DNA of 64,000 bases from Armillaria gallica (lineage: Eukaryota; Basidiomycota; Agaricomycetes; Agaricales; Physalacriaceae): contig JBANDB010000013.1 in the NCBI GenBank assembly GCA_037576215.1, forward strand, positions 2,542,001 through 2,606,000, read 5' to 3'. Every line of letters starts with the position of its first letter. Position 1 is the first letter of the stretch. Of this stretch, positions 24,829 to 37,376 are shown one piece after another. The notes beneath the pieces were generated by a model. It searched no databases and was not told the origin of the DNA. It saw only the letters and a list, made by a program, of their open reading frames with translations. The position numbers were made by a program, and so were the translations under genes.

Positions 24829-26125
24829 TCACGAGAAGAGATTCTGATTATAAAAGTTGAGGGTGTGCTGGGTTGAGGTGAGCATTGCTGTCGACTCTAT
24901 AATTCAAATGTAGTAGTCGAGATCATGAGAATATGGAATTCTGGATTTGTCTCCCTCTTGTTGAAAGGAACCATCAGCAGAGAGAAGGTAGCAAACCTAA
25001 AAAGTGTAAGCCAAGCCTGAAGTCGAAAGGGAGGAGCTTACAATGATCGCAGTGCAAGCTATAGCGCCCGGCGTAATTGCATTCATTTGCCAGATGTGGC
25101 CATTAGTTGATCTGGTTGGCTTTCCTGCCTGAAGGGATGATGCACCATACAGAATGATGCTCAATACCTGTGAAGAAATAAGTACATATAGAATTAAAAA
25201 TGAGACAAGTATTTTATACTTTTATCATGGCCAGAGATTGGAAGAGTCAACTGCTGACTTCATCACCTTCTCCAATGGGATACAGGATTTTTGGACATTG
25301 CTTATATTTTTGCTTGACCTTATCATATCCCAAGAGGGACAAGCAGAGGTCATTGGCACCTCGAGAGGCCAAAGGGAGAAAGGTCTGATAGGGAACGGGA
25401 ATGTCGTCAAAGAACCGAAAGGTGTTCTTCTTTAAGTTGTGCATCAGCGTAGACCGTAAATTAGTTGCAGCATCGGTCATCTGGATTTGTGTTAGTTTTC
25501 AAGAAGAAAAGATCATACAATGAGAGGTAGACTCACGGTTTGTTCAAATACTGGGTACACATTTTCTATCATATCATGAAATTGTTCTGGGATCGCAGTG
25601 TAGAGGGCTTCAACAACATGCAATACAGAGATCTGCCTTTCCACCCCAACTTTCTTCATGCTGAAATCAGGTATGGTTTTTCGCTGAAGAGTCGGCATCT
25701 TGTTGAGCTCTTCAAGTTCCTTGCGATAGAGAACCAACTCCTTGGTGCTCTGAACCCTAGGGTATTCAAAAGGTTCAAATCTGTCCCACCATATGTTGCA
25801 GTGCACCACCAGGGCTCTCACCTTGGACTGCACATCCTTGATCTTGGCAGGCATAAGTAATCCCTCAAGACTGTTGGTACCTTTATTGGATGCTTTTGCT
25901 CCAGCTTGGCCGGAGGCAGAATCAGAAGATGGCAAAGGGGCAGAGGAGACCCGGAGTTCTTGATTCTCTTGGGTGAGTGCCTGGTTTTGAAGCTGTAGCA
26001 CTTGTAAGCTCTAGTAAAAAAATATACTTGAGTAGATGGTTGGATCAGTGCAGAAAGGACATTACTTTGAACAATTGTTCTACAGTTTGCTGTTCAGCAT
26101 TCGAGACATTTGAACCTGTGGACAT
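24829..26125 (-). pseudogene. DUF6698-like protein gene with two in-frame TGA codons
   Basis: Five exons join in frame: 26125-26066, 26010-25537, 25480-25220, 25167-25042 and 24996-24829. All introns are 52-56 nt except the last (about 45 nt), and all have GT...AG ends. The product would be about 362 residues. Its amino part has a coiled coil (LQLQNQALTQENQELR). The middle has KVRALVVHCNIWWDRFEPFEYPR, and the carboxy part has VLSIILYGASSLQAGKP then ITPGAIACTAII and YLLSADGSF. That carboxy pattern (ILYG, TPG-x-IA, F/YLLS) resembles the uncharacterised Agaricomycete domain DUF6698. The resemblance is from memory and tentative. TGA codons at 25247-25249 and 24904-24906 interrupt otherwise open exons, so this copy is probably inactive unless they are read through. 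Confidence 0.55.
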
Positions 26126-26379
26126 GGTGGTGAGGAAAAAAAACTAAGTTTGTGGGCAAAATTTCAACAAATCAGCTCCAACTGGAATTACTGACACATG
26201 CCAAAGTAAGACCAAGGAATATCCTCTCGCACACCGTCATTGATCAAACAAAAGGATATCGAGTCATTGCAGGTAGAATTATTACAATTTTGTGACAGGA
26301 CTAATAATCTAGCTCTGCAAGATTAAAAGATCATCAATAAATAGGTTCAGTTGGCATCAAAATTTACATGACATACCTC

Positions 26380-28502
26380 TCATTGTAAGGCTTCCAGACA
26401 TTTCTCAACTGCATGAAACTTCTTGTTGTTGAGTTGTTTGGAGGAAGAACACTTGCAAAGTGAATGCTCAACAACAAAAGCATTGAAATTCATTTGCTGT
26501 TGGCATGGCACTGGTATCATGTGGGAGAGATATTCACAAATGTACTTGAAAGAAAGGGCAATCTCTTCTTCACTGGAGCAGAGCAAATCCAAAAAGGATA
26601 TACCTTGAATACCTCCAGAATTAATTGTCACAATTACTGTTGCCATTTCAGCATCGGTTGGCATAGTCGCTAATCCAGCGATCGCATAGTCAGATGCAAG
26701 CAGATATGCCTGCAGAGCACCAAACTGGGGAAAGAGCTTGACAGCAGGTTGGCCTTCTTCATGGTACTTGCCCTTTCTGAAGTGATCCCACAATTTGATA
26801 AAGGGTGTTGGCTCCTTGGCAAAGAGAAAGTAGTTATATTTTGAATTGGAGGCTGCCTTCCAATATTGCGATGCATTGGCAGACGTTCGTTTGTTATTAT
26901 ACTGGTTGCTATAGGCCCATTTGTTACAGAAGTATCCTTCTCCCTTGATTCGCAGAGATCCATTTCGAATGGTTTTCCAATGGTTTTCATCGGTGAAGAA
27001 GACAGGATTGTTGGAGTCCTTCAAATACTCTGTATGATGAAGAACTCCTTGACCCATGAGCGCACTGAAAAATCCAGCAGACATCTGAAGATTGACTGGA
27101 TCAAGTGGACCATCAGATCGTAAAGACTGAGTTTGACTGCTGGCTAGATCTCGGAAAATGCTCCGTGTATCTGTATCGGCATCAACATATGCGATGAAGT
27201 TTCGAGCAGCTGAAGTAAGCTTGGGAGATGTATTGAAAGGTGAATAAGGCTCAGATGAATTATCCAGGAGAGGGTATAACAGCTCAAACATGAGTTTGAG
27301 CTGTTTTAAATTGCTGCAAACATTGAACTCAGATGGTACATTTGACGGTGGGGGTTGGGGAGAGAAAGGTAGGGATGATACGTGAGATGGACCACTGGAA
27401 ATGAGACTAGTCGAATGGGTACTAGATGACGGAAGCATTGATGTATCCTGTTTCCCAAAAAATGGTAGCGACTGACTGTCATACTCCATTATGGTACACC
27501 GAGGCATTTTGGACTGAATATGAAGCATTGAAGATTAGCAAGAAACATATGGAAGAACAGTTACTCACTAAAATCACTGTAAGGTTATCTTGATCTGGAG
27601 CACCTGAAACACGGGCGATCTGGCATAGTAATGACCGCTCAATGCTGCCTACATGATATATAGAAGAGTTCATGATTACTGTCTTCAGATCCACTACTTT
27701 TGATGGTGTTGACAGATCAATTTTTTGAAGATCGAGCAATGCAGCCTCTGCCCCCAAATGATCAATGAAGAACTGAACAACCAGTGTGCTCTTGTATGAA
27801 CCCTCCCAATCCAACCCTAGCCATTGCGACAAGAGATCTTGACAGACATTTATAACAGCTTGCTCGGTAGGATCAATGCAGGGAAAGCAGGAATGGAAAT
27901 TTGCTACACAATCGTTGGGCCAGTCAAAGAGATAATCTGAAGTGCAAATATGCTGACTTTGGTTGTTTGTCAAAAGAGAAGATGCATGGTGAAAAAGATT
28001 GCATAAAGGGTTGAGAAAGCTATCATAAGACTTCCAAGCATCCAGCAACAATTTGTCTATGCAACCCCAAAAAGCCAGTATAGACAATTGCTCTTGTTGT
28101 CGATAAACCAGTTTGGAATGCATCACAAGGGTGCGCTGGTGACTGCTGCTTGCCTGGTGACTTAGAAGTTTTTGAATTGGTGCGAAAGACAATGTTTCTT
28201 GTGCAGATAGGTGGTCCAAATCTTGAGTGAAAGTATTGCTAGATCCCCCATAGAGGCTACAGTTAAGCTCATAGTCATTCCAAGCCTGCACCTTTGCCAA
28301 TACAGATTGCAGATTTTGTTGATCAAAAAGGTGCATTGCTGAATGAGTATTACAATGAGCTTGCTTGGGAAATTTATTATGCAAGCTTACAATCTTTTTT
28401 CAAGGTAACCTGCACTTCCGCAGCAACTTTTTGCCATTTAGATGAGGGGATATCCTTTGGCTCATCATCTGCACTATGCTCTACAATGCACCGTTTAGAC
28501 AT
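26380..28502 (-). CDS. Uncharacterised 671-residue protein (3 exons)
   Basis: Starting at the ATG at 28502, exons 28502-28391, 28338-27569 and 27513-26380 join in frame through introns of 52 and 55 nt (donors GTAAGC and GTGAGT), giving 671 codons without an internal stop. The product is soluble-looking, has no signal peptide or membrane helix, and is rich in Ser, Gln and Asn in the segment just after the second intron. Cys-containing stretches occur (NLTVI preceded by SLLCQIARVSGAP; CKCSSSK near the end). I do not recognise the family. The final TGA sits two codons before a strong donor (GAG|GTATGT). An open stretch at about 26315-26190 (SQNCNNSTCNDSISF) could be a lost terminal exon. An alternative model joins this gene to the upstream one by an intron at 28529-28474 that keeps the frame. 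Confidence 0.5.
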
Positions 28503-28525
28503 TGTGATTAGGTTTAGCCATTTAC

Positions 28526-29810
28526 TTACTTTTGCAGATGAGGCACATTTGGAGACCTCCAGCCTCCAAATTGGGTTTTTTTTGCTTTGTGTCTACTGCG
28601 CTTTTGTGTAGAACTTTTGCTCCCATCACTATCTCGAACCTGCTGAATATATTCTGCCCAGGAGCGTAAATACAAGATCAAATAAATGAATAATCTGAAA
28701 CTTACTGCATTTGCCCTGAGGATCAGCGATGCGTGGTCTTCCTCCTAAAGATCGTTCCATTTTCTCTAGTGCACCAACATTGAGAGGAATTGTCTGACCC
28801 ATTTCTTCAGTGAGGGTATAGAACCTTTCCTCAATCCTTTTAATATTGCAGTTACTGTACAGTGCAGAACAGTTGGGGTTGTTGGTATTCCAGCATTGAC
28901 CTATTTGTTCTTCTGTCATATCTTACTACTGGGGAAGACGTACCCCTGTTGGTGCCATTCCATAGGCAGTTTCAAAAGTGTCGCCTTTAAAGGATCACAC
29001 CCTCTTTCTGTTCTGTCTTTTTCTTTTCCCTTTCCCTTATCCGATTGCGATTGATATTCCTTCTTATCTCGTTTTTGACAAACATGACAGGGGTCTGGAG
29101 GGTATGGTAATGCAGCGAATGCCAGGGTAGATTCTCCGTTCAGTGTGACTTGTGGAGGATAGAGAATAATGGTGACACAGGTATAGATTGAATTGTCTGT
29201 CCAAACGGGCCAATATTGAGGTAACCCTCCACCATGCATGTGTAGCCCAGAAAAGTATATAGTGGAGAATTCCTTGAGTGCCCAAACAATACCGAACTCT
29301 GTCAAACAGAAACACTCCTCTGGTACATCATGATGAGGGTGTGTGAGGTTGGTCATGGCTGTAGGAATCACTGGATGATCACTGCCATCACCATGATTTC
29401 CACCATATTTCCCAATATTTTTTTTAAGGTTCTTCATTCCTTCCTGCTCAGTTTCATCTGCTTCTGAGGAAAGGTTAGGTAGGGCTATAGCTTAAAATAT
29501 ATGTGGTACCTTCATGCACTGGCCTTGCCTCATTGACAGTAGCATCTGTTGGTGTTTGACTACCTATATATTCAAATAGAAGAGATATCTTTACACGGTT
29601 GATAGACTGACCTCTTTGTGACAATGCAAAGTTTGTCTGAGATGTGGGCCAGCAATTATTCACAGATGTGCTGAAGCCCTTGTAGCGATTGAAACCTCCC
29701 GTCTTAGGGAAATTTGTAAGATCCGCCCATTGCTCCATGATTTCAGGTGCATCAGGTGCTCCTTTGCGTAATCCCTCGTTGGTGGTGATGAGCCTCCAGG
29801 CTCTGTACAC
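28526..29810 (-). CDS. Uncharacterised protein, upstream exons
   Basis: Exons at about 29806-29612, 29563-29510, 29463 to about 28933, then to 28706, and 28653-28526 can be joined with introns of 46-52 nt. One further junction near 28932 would need an unusually short 31-nt intron (GTACGT...GACAG); without it the frame ends at a TGA that overlaps the next ATG (ATATGA). Visible features are FGIVWALKEFSTIYFSGLHMHGG, a Cys pair (DPCHVCQKRDKK), a highly charged linker, and a basic carboxy tail (TQKRSRHKAKKTQFGGW). The last codons CTG CAA AAG TAA overlap a perfect GTAAGT donor, so the gene may continue into the 671-codon gene. Family unknown; it resembles multicopy proteins of repeat-rich mushroom genomes. 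Confidence 0.42.
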
Positions 29811-29929
29811 TCATAAATTCGTGGATCTATAATGATCTAGTGATATTCTTCCCCTTCTGAACTTCCATATCAAAGCACAGCCATGATTGTCAGGCACTTT
29901 GATCCTGAATCCTATTACGCAACTCTAAT

Positions 29930-30240
29930 GACAAGTTAGTGAACTTAATAATTCGCTACAGTCAGCAGCAGTCAAAGCCTTACCAAGGCTGTTTACTTTG
30001 CACAGTTCATGGCTTAGTAAATGCACAGAAAGTTCGCATTGCAGCAGCATTGCACAGTAACTGAAGCTACATGCACAGTTATGCACAGCCATGCACAGTT
30101 GCGTAGTTCTTAAAGTTGCACAGCTGCTGACAGATCTCAACTCAGCTTTAGTAAGGAAAGGACAAGAATACTCTATTGCACAGTAAATAGTTTGCTTGTG
30201 TTGTGAATTAACAGGGCAAGGACAAATGTAGCTTACATAC
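29930..30240. repeat. tgcacag-rich low-complexity stretch
   Basis: The word tgcacag or gcacagt recurs about ten times between 29,995 and 30,185. It is not a regular tandem array; spacing varies from 9 to 40 bases. No coding frame of interest. Confidence 0.4.
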
Positions 30241-30369
30241 AAGTAATTCTCAAAGTAGTATAAAAGTAGCTAACTAAAAGTACAAAAGAGAGAAGGAGAC
30301 GAACCCCAGGGAGTTACTTGCCCACAAGTATACTACCTTACACACCTCCTAGATCCGATACACACACCC

Positions 30370-31035
30370 GAAGTTATTGCTTCTCTACTGTTCATTAGAG
30401 AAATAACACTTAGCAAACTTTCCCTTCGCTAATACAGTTACCTATAACTTCGTGTGCTTACCTCTGCTCCAAAAACTTTGCTAGGAAATCTTTACTGGTT
30501 ACCCTTGTGAAGCATCCTCGATATTTGAAGTTCGCTTACATACCTGTGCGCTTTAAAGAGCAATCCGCAGCTAGGATTGAAGCCCTTTAGCCACTAACAA
30601 CCCAGTACTACCGTTTCTGAACTTAGGAAACAGCACCACTTAACTCTTATAGAGTTAGACACCTTGGGGCCTTAGCTACCTTTCTCATAAAAGAGAAAGT
30701 TCGCTACCATTGCCCTTGTGATTCGACTCAAGATTGATACTGACTTGCTTGATATTAGGATCATTTAGAGCTATATCTTGCTTGCACATATTTCATCTTG
30801 GACAAAACTTCGCTCACACCTGGAGCACCAGCACCTCTTAACTCACATAGAGTTCCCCAATCAAATCTGCAGCTAGGATTTCGACACCACATAGTTCACA
30901 CCACGTCTAGGTCGCCCTCGCTCAGCATACATCCACATTTACGCATCTCTTCCCTTCCAGGAAAGTTCACGTACATACCTTGAGCCTCTGAACAGCCTTC
31001 AGAGAATCATAACAAAGCATAGCAATACTTTGCTA
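30370..31035. repeat. Cluster of short stem-loops
   Basis: At least six short perfect stems stand in a row. Examples are TTCTCTA/TAGAGAA within 30381-30402, GTTTC/GAAAC at 30613-30631, TAACTCT/AGAGTTA at 30641-30657 with a 3-base loop, CTTTCTC/GAGAAAG at 30680-30699, AACTC/GAGTT at 30840-30854, and CTCTGAA/TTCAGAG at 30986-31004 with a 5-base loop. Between them the word (a)agttcgct and the word gcagctaggatt recur. No ORF. A second cluster of the same style lies at 48.66-49.10 kb. Confidence 0.6.
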
Positions 31036-31126
31036 CACCACCAGGAAGCTACAGTCATCGCACAGAGGTGCAAGACTAGACTCGCTAGAACCTGCCTTCA
31101 GATTCTGTGTTTGGTTACACTCGCCA

Positions 31127-31690
31127 TTACAGGTCTTGTGTTTTCTGCCCGCAGGAGTCTTTAGGTTCATCAGCGGTACGAACAGCAAGCTGAAGACTGA
31201 TAAGAGATATATGACAAGAAGAGCTACCACAGTCATACCTCATTGACATGCTGATGCAACATGTTCTCATGATCTTTTTCTTTTATTCTGTCTACTTTGT
31301 TTGACCGGTGAGGCACCTCTAACCCACGTGCTTCCTGGAAGCTGGTAGTGAGGTGATATGCACGCTGAGCATTTCTAACATGAAACTCAGAGCGAAAGCT
31401 ATGCTCCAGGGCAATACCCCCATGATACTTTCCATCAACTAAAACAACTTTCATATCCATCCTCTTGGAGTTCCTGGAAATGCCCTAGTACCGGTGTTGT
31501 AAACTCTTGTCTGATTCAAGAAGACTTAAATCAACAAAAAAACAAGCAACAGCACATTGACATACTTTGAGCGACTCCAAGATTTAACTATGTCCTTGCT
31601 GTCCCATCCTCTTCTTTTCCATACTTGTCATGAAAAACAAGAAAGTCGTTGAGGCTGGGCCACAGAGCTGGCATGCCTGAGGAGAATTTA
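31127..31690 (-). pseudogene. Decayed gene of unknown function
   Basis: The minus strand reads GMPALWPSLNDFLVFHDKYG (about 31680-31620) and then HFQELQEDGYESCF (about 31490-31450). After a frame change it continues LVDGKYHGGIALEHSFRSEF (31460 downwards). The last two exons, 31460-31239 and 31189-31127, join in phase through a 49-nt intron (donor GTATGA) and end in QKTQDL. The pieces keep the order of one protein, but the frame shift near 31450 breaks it. I do not recognise the family; there is no membrane segment or known motif. Confidence 0.45.
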
Positions 31691-34250
31691 GAACATTAAA
31701 CTGAGAAGAGAAATAGCTATGAACCTTTGGTGGTGGCCTCATCTAGGCCACAGAATTACGAGAGCTTGGCTCCATGAGTGAACATACGATGCAAGTCGGC
31801 TGGGTCAATACTCACTACGACAATATAAATCGTTCCATGACCTTCAGAAACTTTAGAGTGCGATGAAGCAGTATATATATTGGGAAATTCAGGACTTCAA
31901 TTTTTGAGTTCAAGCTTCATCCACAAGCTGGGGATTGATCTCAGCTGAGGGTTAGTAGGAGGGATGGATGTTGTTGAAGAGTGGTGAGAACGGGCCAGCT
32001 GAGCGGTGCACCACTGTGCCCTCTTCTGGGGTAAATGGTGCTTATGACGAGGGAGGGAACTGTAGCTGAGGTCACTATCATAGTCCAAGTTGCTATTGTA
32101 GCTAGAGCCGCTATCATAACTAGAATTGCTATTGCTGTAGTCTCCATTAGAGTTGCTATCACTGTAGCCATCGTTGCTCATCATTGAGGTAGAAAGATAA
32201 GAAGGGAACTGGAGGAAATGTGCCGGATCAATGTTGGATCCATGTCTATCTATCTCATGTAGATGACCTGGGTCTATTGCATATAGACGAAGATTGGGAA
32301 GAAGACAGCTATGACGCAATCTCCAGCACTTGAGCTGAGCTTGGGCCGACAATGGCATCATCTCATTAGTTGTAGGGTGTCTGAAAGACTGATTAAATTC
32401 TCTCCTAGCTTCCACCACATTAATCTCTCCCTTCCCTTCCCTCCCTTTATGTCAAGCTCAGTCTGCCCTTACCGCATACCGGCATCTTCACCGTTTCTCC
32501 TCATTCTCAAGATTTGCCCAGCCCTTCTCACCTTCCTCCTTGCCGCCCTCCTGCCAATATACTGCCTACACTTCCAACACTCGACGAGCTATGCTCTCCT
32601 GACAGAGGCTAGCACCTTTGTATCTGTCTGTCCCTTGGAACACCCACTAGTGACTACACCGTTCTTGCCTGCAGATACAGAGCTGACCATGAGCCATGTA
32701 TTCTTCAAAGAAGCAGAACGAGCATTGGAGTGAAAAAGGCAGGACAAGCTCGCAACGAGCACAATCCTTCATTGGGAGACAGGGAGCTATCGCTGCCAAA
32801 ATTGGACTTGCACCTCGACAATGACTCCTCCACCACTAAAACATCATCCCCATCTCATTACACCTATCCATTGCAACATTGCTGCCATTCCAACCCTCAC
32901 TCGTGCTGAATCTCTCTGCAGTGATCCCGGCACCACTCCTTGCATCTACATCATCCATTACCCACTCACAGATGCTCTTCATGATCAATGAAGGTTTTCC
33001 TCCTGCCACATCCACCATTGGGCTAGTTCAGGGAGTTCAGGGAGTAGAGGAACATCCTTGCGTGCAGCAGCAGGGAGATTGGGTCGGATCTGCATACAGT
33101 GAGCTTTATTCCATCATATTAGAAAGGGGATTCTCACTGAATTTGCTGGTATTGGCTCCAGCACACACACAGTGCCATCTCTCATCCTGGCTCTACCTCA
33201 CTCATCCTCTTCTCAATGCTGTCTCCCATATCAGAGGAGCAGACCCTGCTCGTTCATCCTGATTCTCCTCCAGATCCTTCAAAAACTGCTTATCCCAGCT
33301 GTAACTCCCCCTCCCCATGACACCCAGGTGCTCTGCTCAGAGGGATGTACACCACAGAGGATGTCTCCGAAGCACTGTCATGTGGTGCAAATGTATTGTT
33401 GCGGGATATATCAACTGGGACAACCAAGTGTGAACGTTGCGGTCGAGAATTGAGACTGGCATGCACAGAGGGAGCCTGCTTCTTGTCCTTGACATAGAGC
33501 AGGAGTCGTCAATTGTTTGCATGTCGGTGGGACAGTCACATTGCCAGACGCTCCTCAAACTATGAGCGCAGGTGTCAGGAGAGCCATCAGTAATGTTGAA
33601 ACCTTTGTTGCACCAGGTATCAAGAGATTGTCAGCTACAGTGAGCTCCATCAATCAACCTTTTACCATTGTTAATTGATTATTTCTGTAGGCAAAGAATT
33701 GGACGGTGTGCATCTTACTTACCTTCTATGCCCCAATATCACTCATCCAGACCCACACACGCCCTTGACCCTTGCAACTCCTCCTGTGACCGGTATTGAT
33801 CCTTCTTCTCTGTTTGATACTGATCCAAAATTCAGCAACACCTCTAATGTCAAGTCTCTAGATGATGTTGCCACAGATCTATGATCCATTGTGGCTTCTT
33901 TCTCCTTTTTTCCCGTTGACATTGCACAAAGACGAGTTCGTCGACATCTAGGCCATTAAGCTCCTCCAACGTGGTCATCACCTATGCCAGCTCAAGTGGG
34001 TTGCGCAGCTGCAGCAAAACACATGCCGCAACTGTCGGTACTAAGCTTGGTCTGCCACAAGATTCACATAGTATTAACTGGTGCAAAGGTGGCGAGATAG
34101 GTGGAAGAAGATGCAGGCTTGAGTGTGAGGGTATGGGGGAGGTTTGGGAGGGACTGGAAGGATGTTTCACATATTCCAAGAGATCCGATGGTATCGAGAG
34201 CAGAACAGACACATGAGTTGAACAATTTGTGAGCTCGTTGCAGGTACAAT
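31691..34250. other. No recognisable gene; Ser/Asn/Asp repeat inside
   Basis: A minus-strand frame of 173 codons (32418-31897) contains a run of near-repeats of a Ser-Asn-Asp-Tyr pattern (32060-32180), which looks like a small minisatellite (gctat(t/c)(g/a) words) and not a folded protein. Plus-strand frames at 32311-32733 and 32879-33262 have hydrophobic stretches but no recognisable motif. Nothing else stands out. Confidence 0.35.
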
Positions 34251-36423
34251 TAATATCTTCTTCTTTGATATACCTCAGGTATTAATCATTTGTTGTCCTC
34301 TTGTAGATATGTGTATTTGAATGTTTTTCCGCCCACCATTGACTCAAACCTTCTACAAATCTCTTCAGCCTTTGACAACGAGAAATCACGCATTGATAAG
34401 CAACTAAAGAAAGGAAAGAAAGAAGATATCAGACTTTGGGAACATCAGAAGATTTTACCAACATACCTTGTAAGTAAACGTGGTGATTAGCAAAATATTC
34501 ATTTCACAGCCATCCCGATCCTTCTCCTTGCCACGCTCCTCCATTTCCCATCTTATCAAGATCACCAGGAGATGAAGAAGCTCTAGATACTCTCTAGAAA
34601 GTGGCGGGGTCTTTATAGATAAAGCAAGGATGGATGACTTAACAGTTTATCCGTCAGAAGAATAGATGAGGATCTTCAGAGGCTGAGAAAGACAATGTGA
34701 AAGAGTAGAGCCACGCACCGTCAATAGAGAGTAGACGTGGATGATCCAATGTGAATGTTGCTGGAAACAGTGATGGGTCAGTGCTGGTGGATGGAGCAGA
34801 GGAAACAATGGCTCAGACCAGTCTCGCATTGTTGATCTTCTCAGCTCCTTACCAGACAATGGCCTATCCTCTGATCTCTCCATACGTTATCCCATGGTCA
34901 AGAGTCCAACTATGCCCATGCCCATGTTTGCTCTAATCTTGTACACCTCGTCTTTCAGTGGGATCCCAACAACGCTTCATGGAAATACCAAATGCATGGC
35001 TCATACCATTTCCCCAGAGCTCCTCCCAGTGTGTTGGTGAGATCACGAGCCATGACAAGGAAGAAGCCGCACACTGGGATGTGTACGGCCAGGACAAGCA
35101 CCACGACAAGGGCAAGCACCATGATCTTGTGAACGACAGCCATGCCCACACTGAGGACACGTACTGAGCTGATTCAGTACTACGCATGCATGGGGAGCGA
35201 ATGTATGCGGAGGCACATGCGTGCGTGGGACTTGTCTGTGTGGAGGGAGATATGCATGGGCATGCGCAGACAGCGGGATGTGCATGGAGGAGGGAATGAC
35301 CGAAGACATCGAGTAGGATGGTGGTGTGAAGATGTCGTGGGGACACCGTTTTCATGGAGAGGCAGATCTTCATGATGTACGTGGGGCATCGTCTTCCTCC
35401 CAGTCATTGTTGCCATCATCCACTTTGTCCGCTGGATCTTTGCTCATGACAACTACCTCTCTGCCAAGCGCTTTTTTGCCTTCCTCAATGAGCATGGAAA
35501 GCTTGTTGCTATAGACAGAGTTAGATGAGGTTAAAGATTGATCAGGTGAATCATACCTGATCTGCTATGCTGTCTTCTGGAGGAGGAAGATGTGAGGTGG
35601 AAGGGAAGATAGGAGCGGGTTGTGACGGGGGAGGTAAGTATGCACTGGCTTGTAGCCATGCCCAATGGATACTCTGCCTCCATTTGACAGAGCCAAGTGG
35701 ATGCCGTTTACAATGTGGAGTGACATTGAGGGTCTTGGGTTCTTCAATGGGTGCTTTAGGCAGAGGTGACCATTCGCAGAGAGGGAAGGTCAAAGCCGAA
35801 GATGTGGGGGCATCTTGAAGGGAAGAGGTCGTCTTGTTATTGTGAGGCTGGGATGTGTGGAAGGAGGAGAGGATGAGGGAGTGACAGGAAATAGACCAAG
35901 GTGGAAGAGGCAGAGAGAGATGATTCTGCTATGAAAGTGCTTGATGAGTATTTAGACCTTTTCTGCGGCGAAATCCACTCACTGAAATACTTAAATTTTG
36001 TCATGGCAACTGCTATACATATAGCATCGAGGGAGAGCACAGCGACTGTTGATGTGCTGAAGAGACTCTGTGCATGCAAGCTAGAAATGCAACAGCGTCG
36101 AAGACACTGATCACACCCACACCCAACACTACACACACAAACCCTCAAGTTTGTGGGGGATTCTGATGCGATAGAAGCAGATAGAAACAAGGCAAGGCAA
36201 CTCTCAGACTATGGGATACAAACATATAGCAAGAGCGTGTGTCTAGTATCTAAATTTCTCTAAGTCCAAAGGCTTTTAATAACAAGAGGAGCGACAGTTG
36301 TTGCTGGGCCTCAAGGCAAGGTGTAGTACCATACACACAACGTCGAGAGACGTCCACAAAACCCTCACAAAGTCTAGAGCGACACACAAAATGACCTCCA
36401 AAGACTTAAAACACACAACGCAT
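34251..36423. other. No recognisable gene; one exon-like membrane segment
   Basis: The plus strand from about 35386 to 35524 is open and encodes FLPVIVAIIHFVRWIFAHDN followed by a basic, helical-looking tail ending at TGA. It could be the last exon of a small membrane protein. The overlapping minus-strand frames at 34933-35419 are His/Pro-rich and probably chance frames. A plus-strand frame of 69 codons at 35901-36110 is unsupported. Confidence 0.3.
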
Positions 36424-36690
36424 GACTCAAAGCTTTGTGCTCCAAGCAGAAACACTTCACCAAACCATCCACTAAAGCCACAGGATTCAAACCTATGTGC
36501 TCAAGCTTCCAAACCAATCGTAGATCCACAGGGTTCTAACCTATGCGATCCAGAGATACAGAAAACCTTATAAAACCCCATCTGCAAGCCACAGGGTTTG
36601 AACCTATGCCACTTGGGAAATATATACCCTCAAGCGAGCACTAATCAAGCCAAAGGGTTTGAACCTCTGCCACTTGTAGTGCCTTGCGTC
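36424..36690 (-). repeat. Short tandem repeat with B-box-like words, period about 61 bp
   Basis: Units at about 36476, 36526, 36587 and 36648 share (cc)acaggg(t/a)tt(t/c)(g/a)aacct(a/c)tg. On the minus strand the best two units contain GAGGTTCAAACCC or TAGGTTCAAACCC, which match a pol III B box. They may be copies of a tRNA-derived fragment that have expanded in tandem. Confidence 0.45.
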
Positions 36691-36699
36691 ACAAGAAAC

Positions 36700-37376
36700 C
36701 CTCAAAGCGCAAGAGCGCATCCTCAATGACACTATACTCTTCTTCTCAGGTTAGAGCACAAGTCACCCAACCAATTAACAGTCACACAAGCACCGCGTTA
36801 GCTTTCTATGCCTCGCATGCGACTCAATTCACTCAGTATGATATCAATTCTAGGTTTATTCTCTTGCTCAAAGTTACAAACTAGTCCAGAAGCTATGGCG
36901 TCAAGCTTGAGGCTTGCGCATGACTACAACGTGGGTCTGAAACTTGTACACTACAATTATACTGTGCTATTTATCTATTTTTCATTCTACAAATTCATAC
37001 CACCAAATATAGTATCATTTAACTTGCTGAGCTCCCTTGCCTGCATCCCGTGCATGTCACCATTAGCACGCCATCACTTGGTGCTGACTCAGGAGCCTGG
37101 CTCTGGGCCAGATCCTGTCTCTGAGCGTTGCGACGTCGGTAACAGTGCTAATACACATGTACTGACATTGGTTGCTATCTCCTTGGAGTTGCAGCCTAGC
37201 ACGCAACTCTTATTTCGCTTTAATATATTCTCTTAGGGAATTCTCGTAGTAGTGAAGGCAACATGCTTCTTATCTAGACCTTGCATGCTTCGGCCGAAGT
37301 CAGAAATTTCGGATTTACTCGAGTTCTGACATCATACAGTCTAGAGCTCTAGGTACCAGGTCTGCCATGCCTTGTG
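36700..37376. other. Palindrome-rich flank of the LTR element
   Basis: No gene. Short perfect palindromes are frequent close to the insertion: CTTCGGCCGAAG near 37291, CTAGAGCTCTAG near 37341, and an imperfect CAGGAGCCTGGC/GCCAGATCCTG stem near 37091-37120. This sequence was contiguous with 48613 onwards before the element inserted. Confidence 0.5.
37372..37376 (+). repeat. Target site duplication (left copy), TTGTG
   Basis: TTGTG directly precedes the left LTR and is repeated exactly after the right LTR at 48608-48612. A 5-bp duplication is usual for Ty3/gypsy integrases and defines the element ends. Confidence 0.95.

Noticed and set aside
32311..33262. Plus-strand membrane protein gene
   Set aside because: Hydrophobic stretches come from pyrimidine-rich DNA; no consistent splice model or motif supports it.
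34933..35419. His/Pro-rich minus-strand protein
   Set aside because: It overlaps several other frames on both strands, with composition expected from GC-rich local sequence and no conservation signal.
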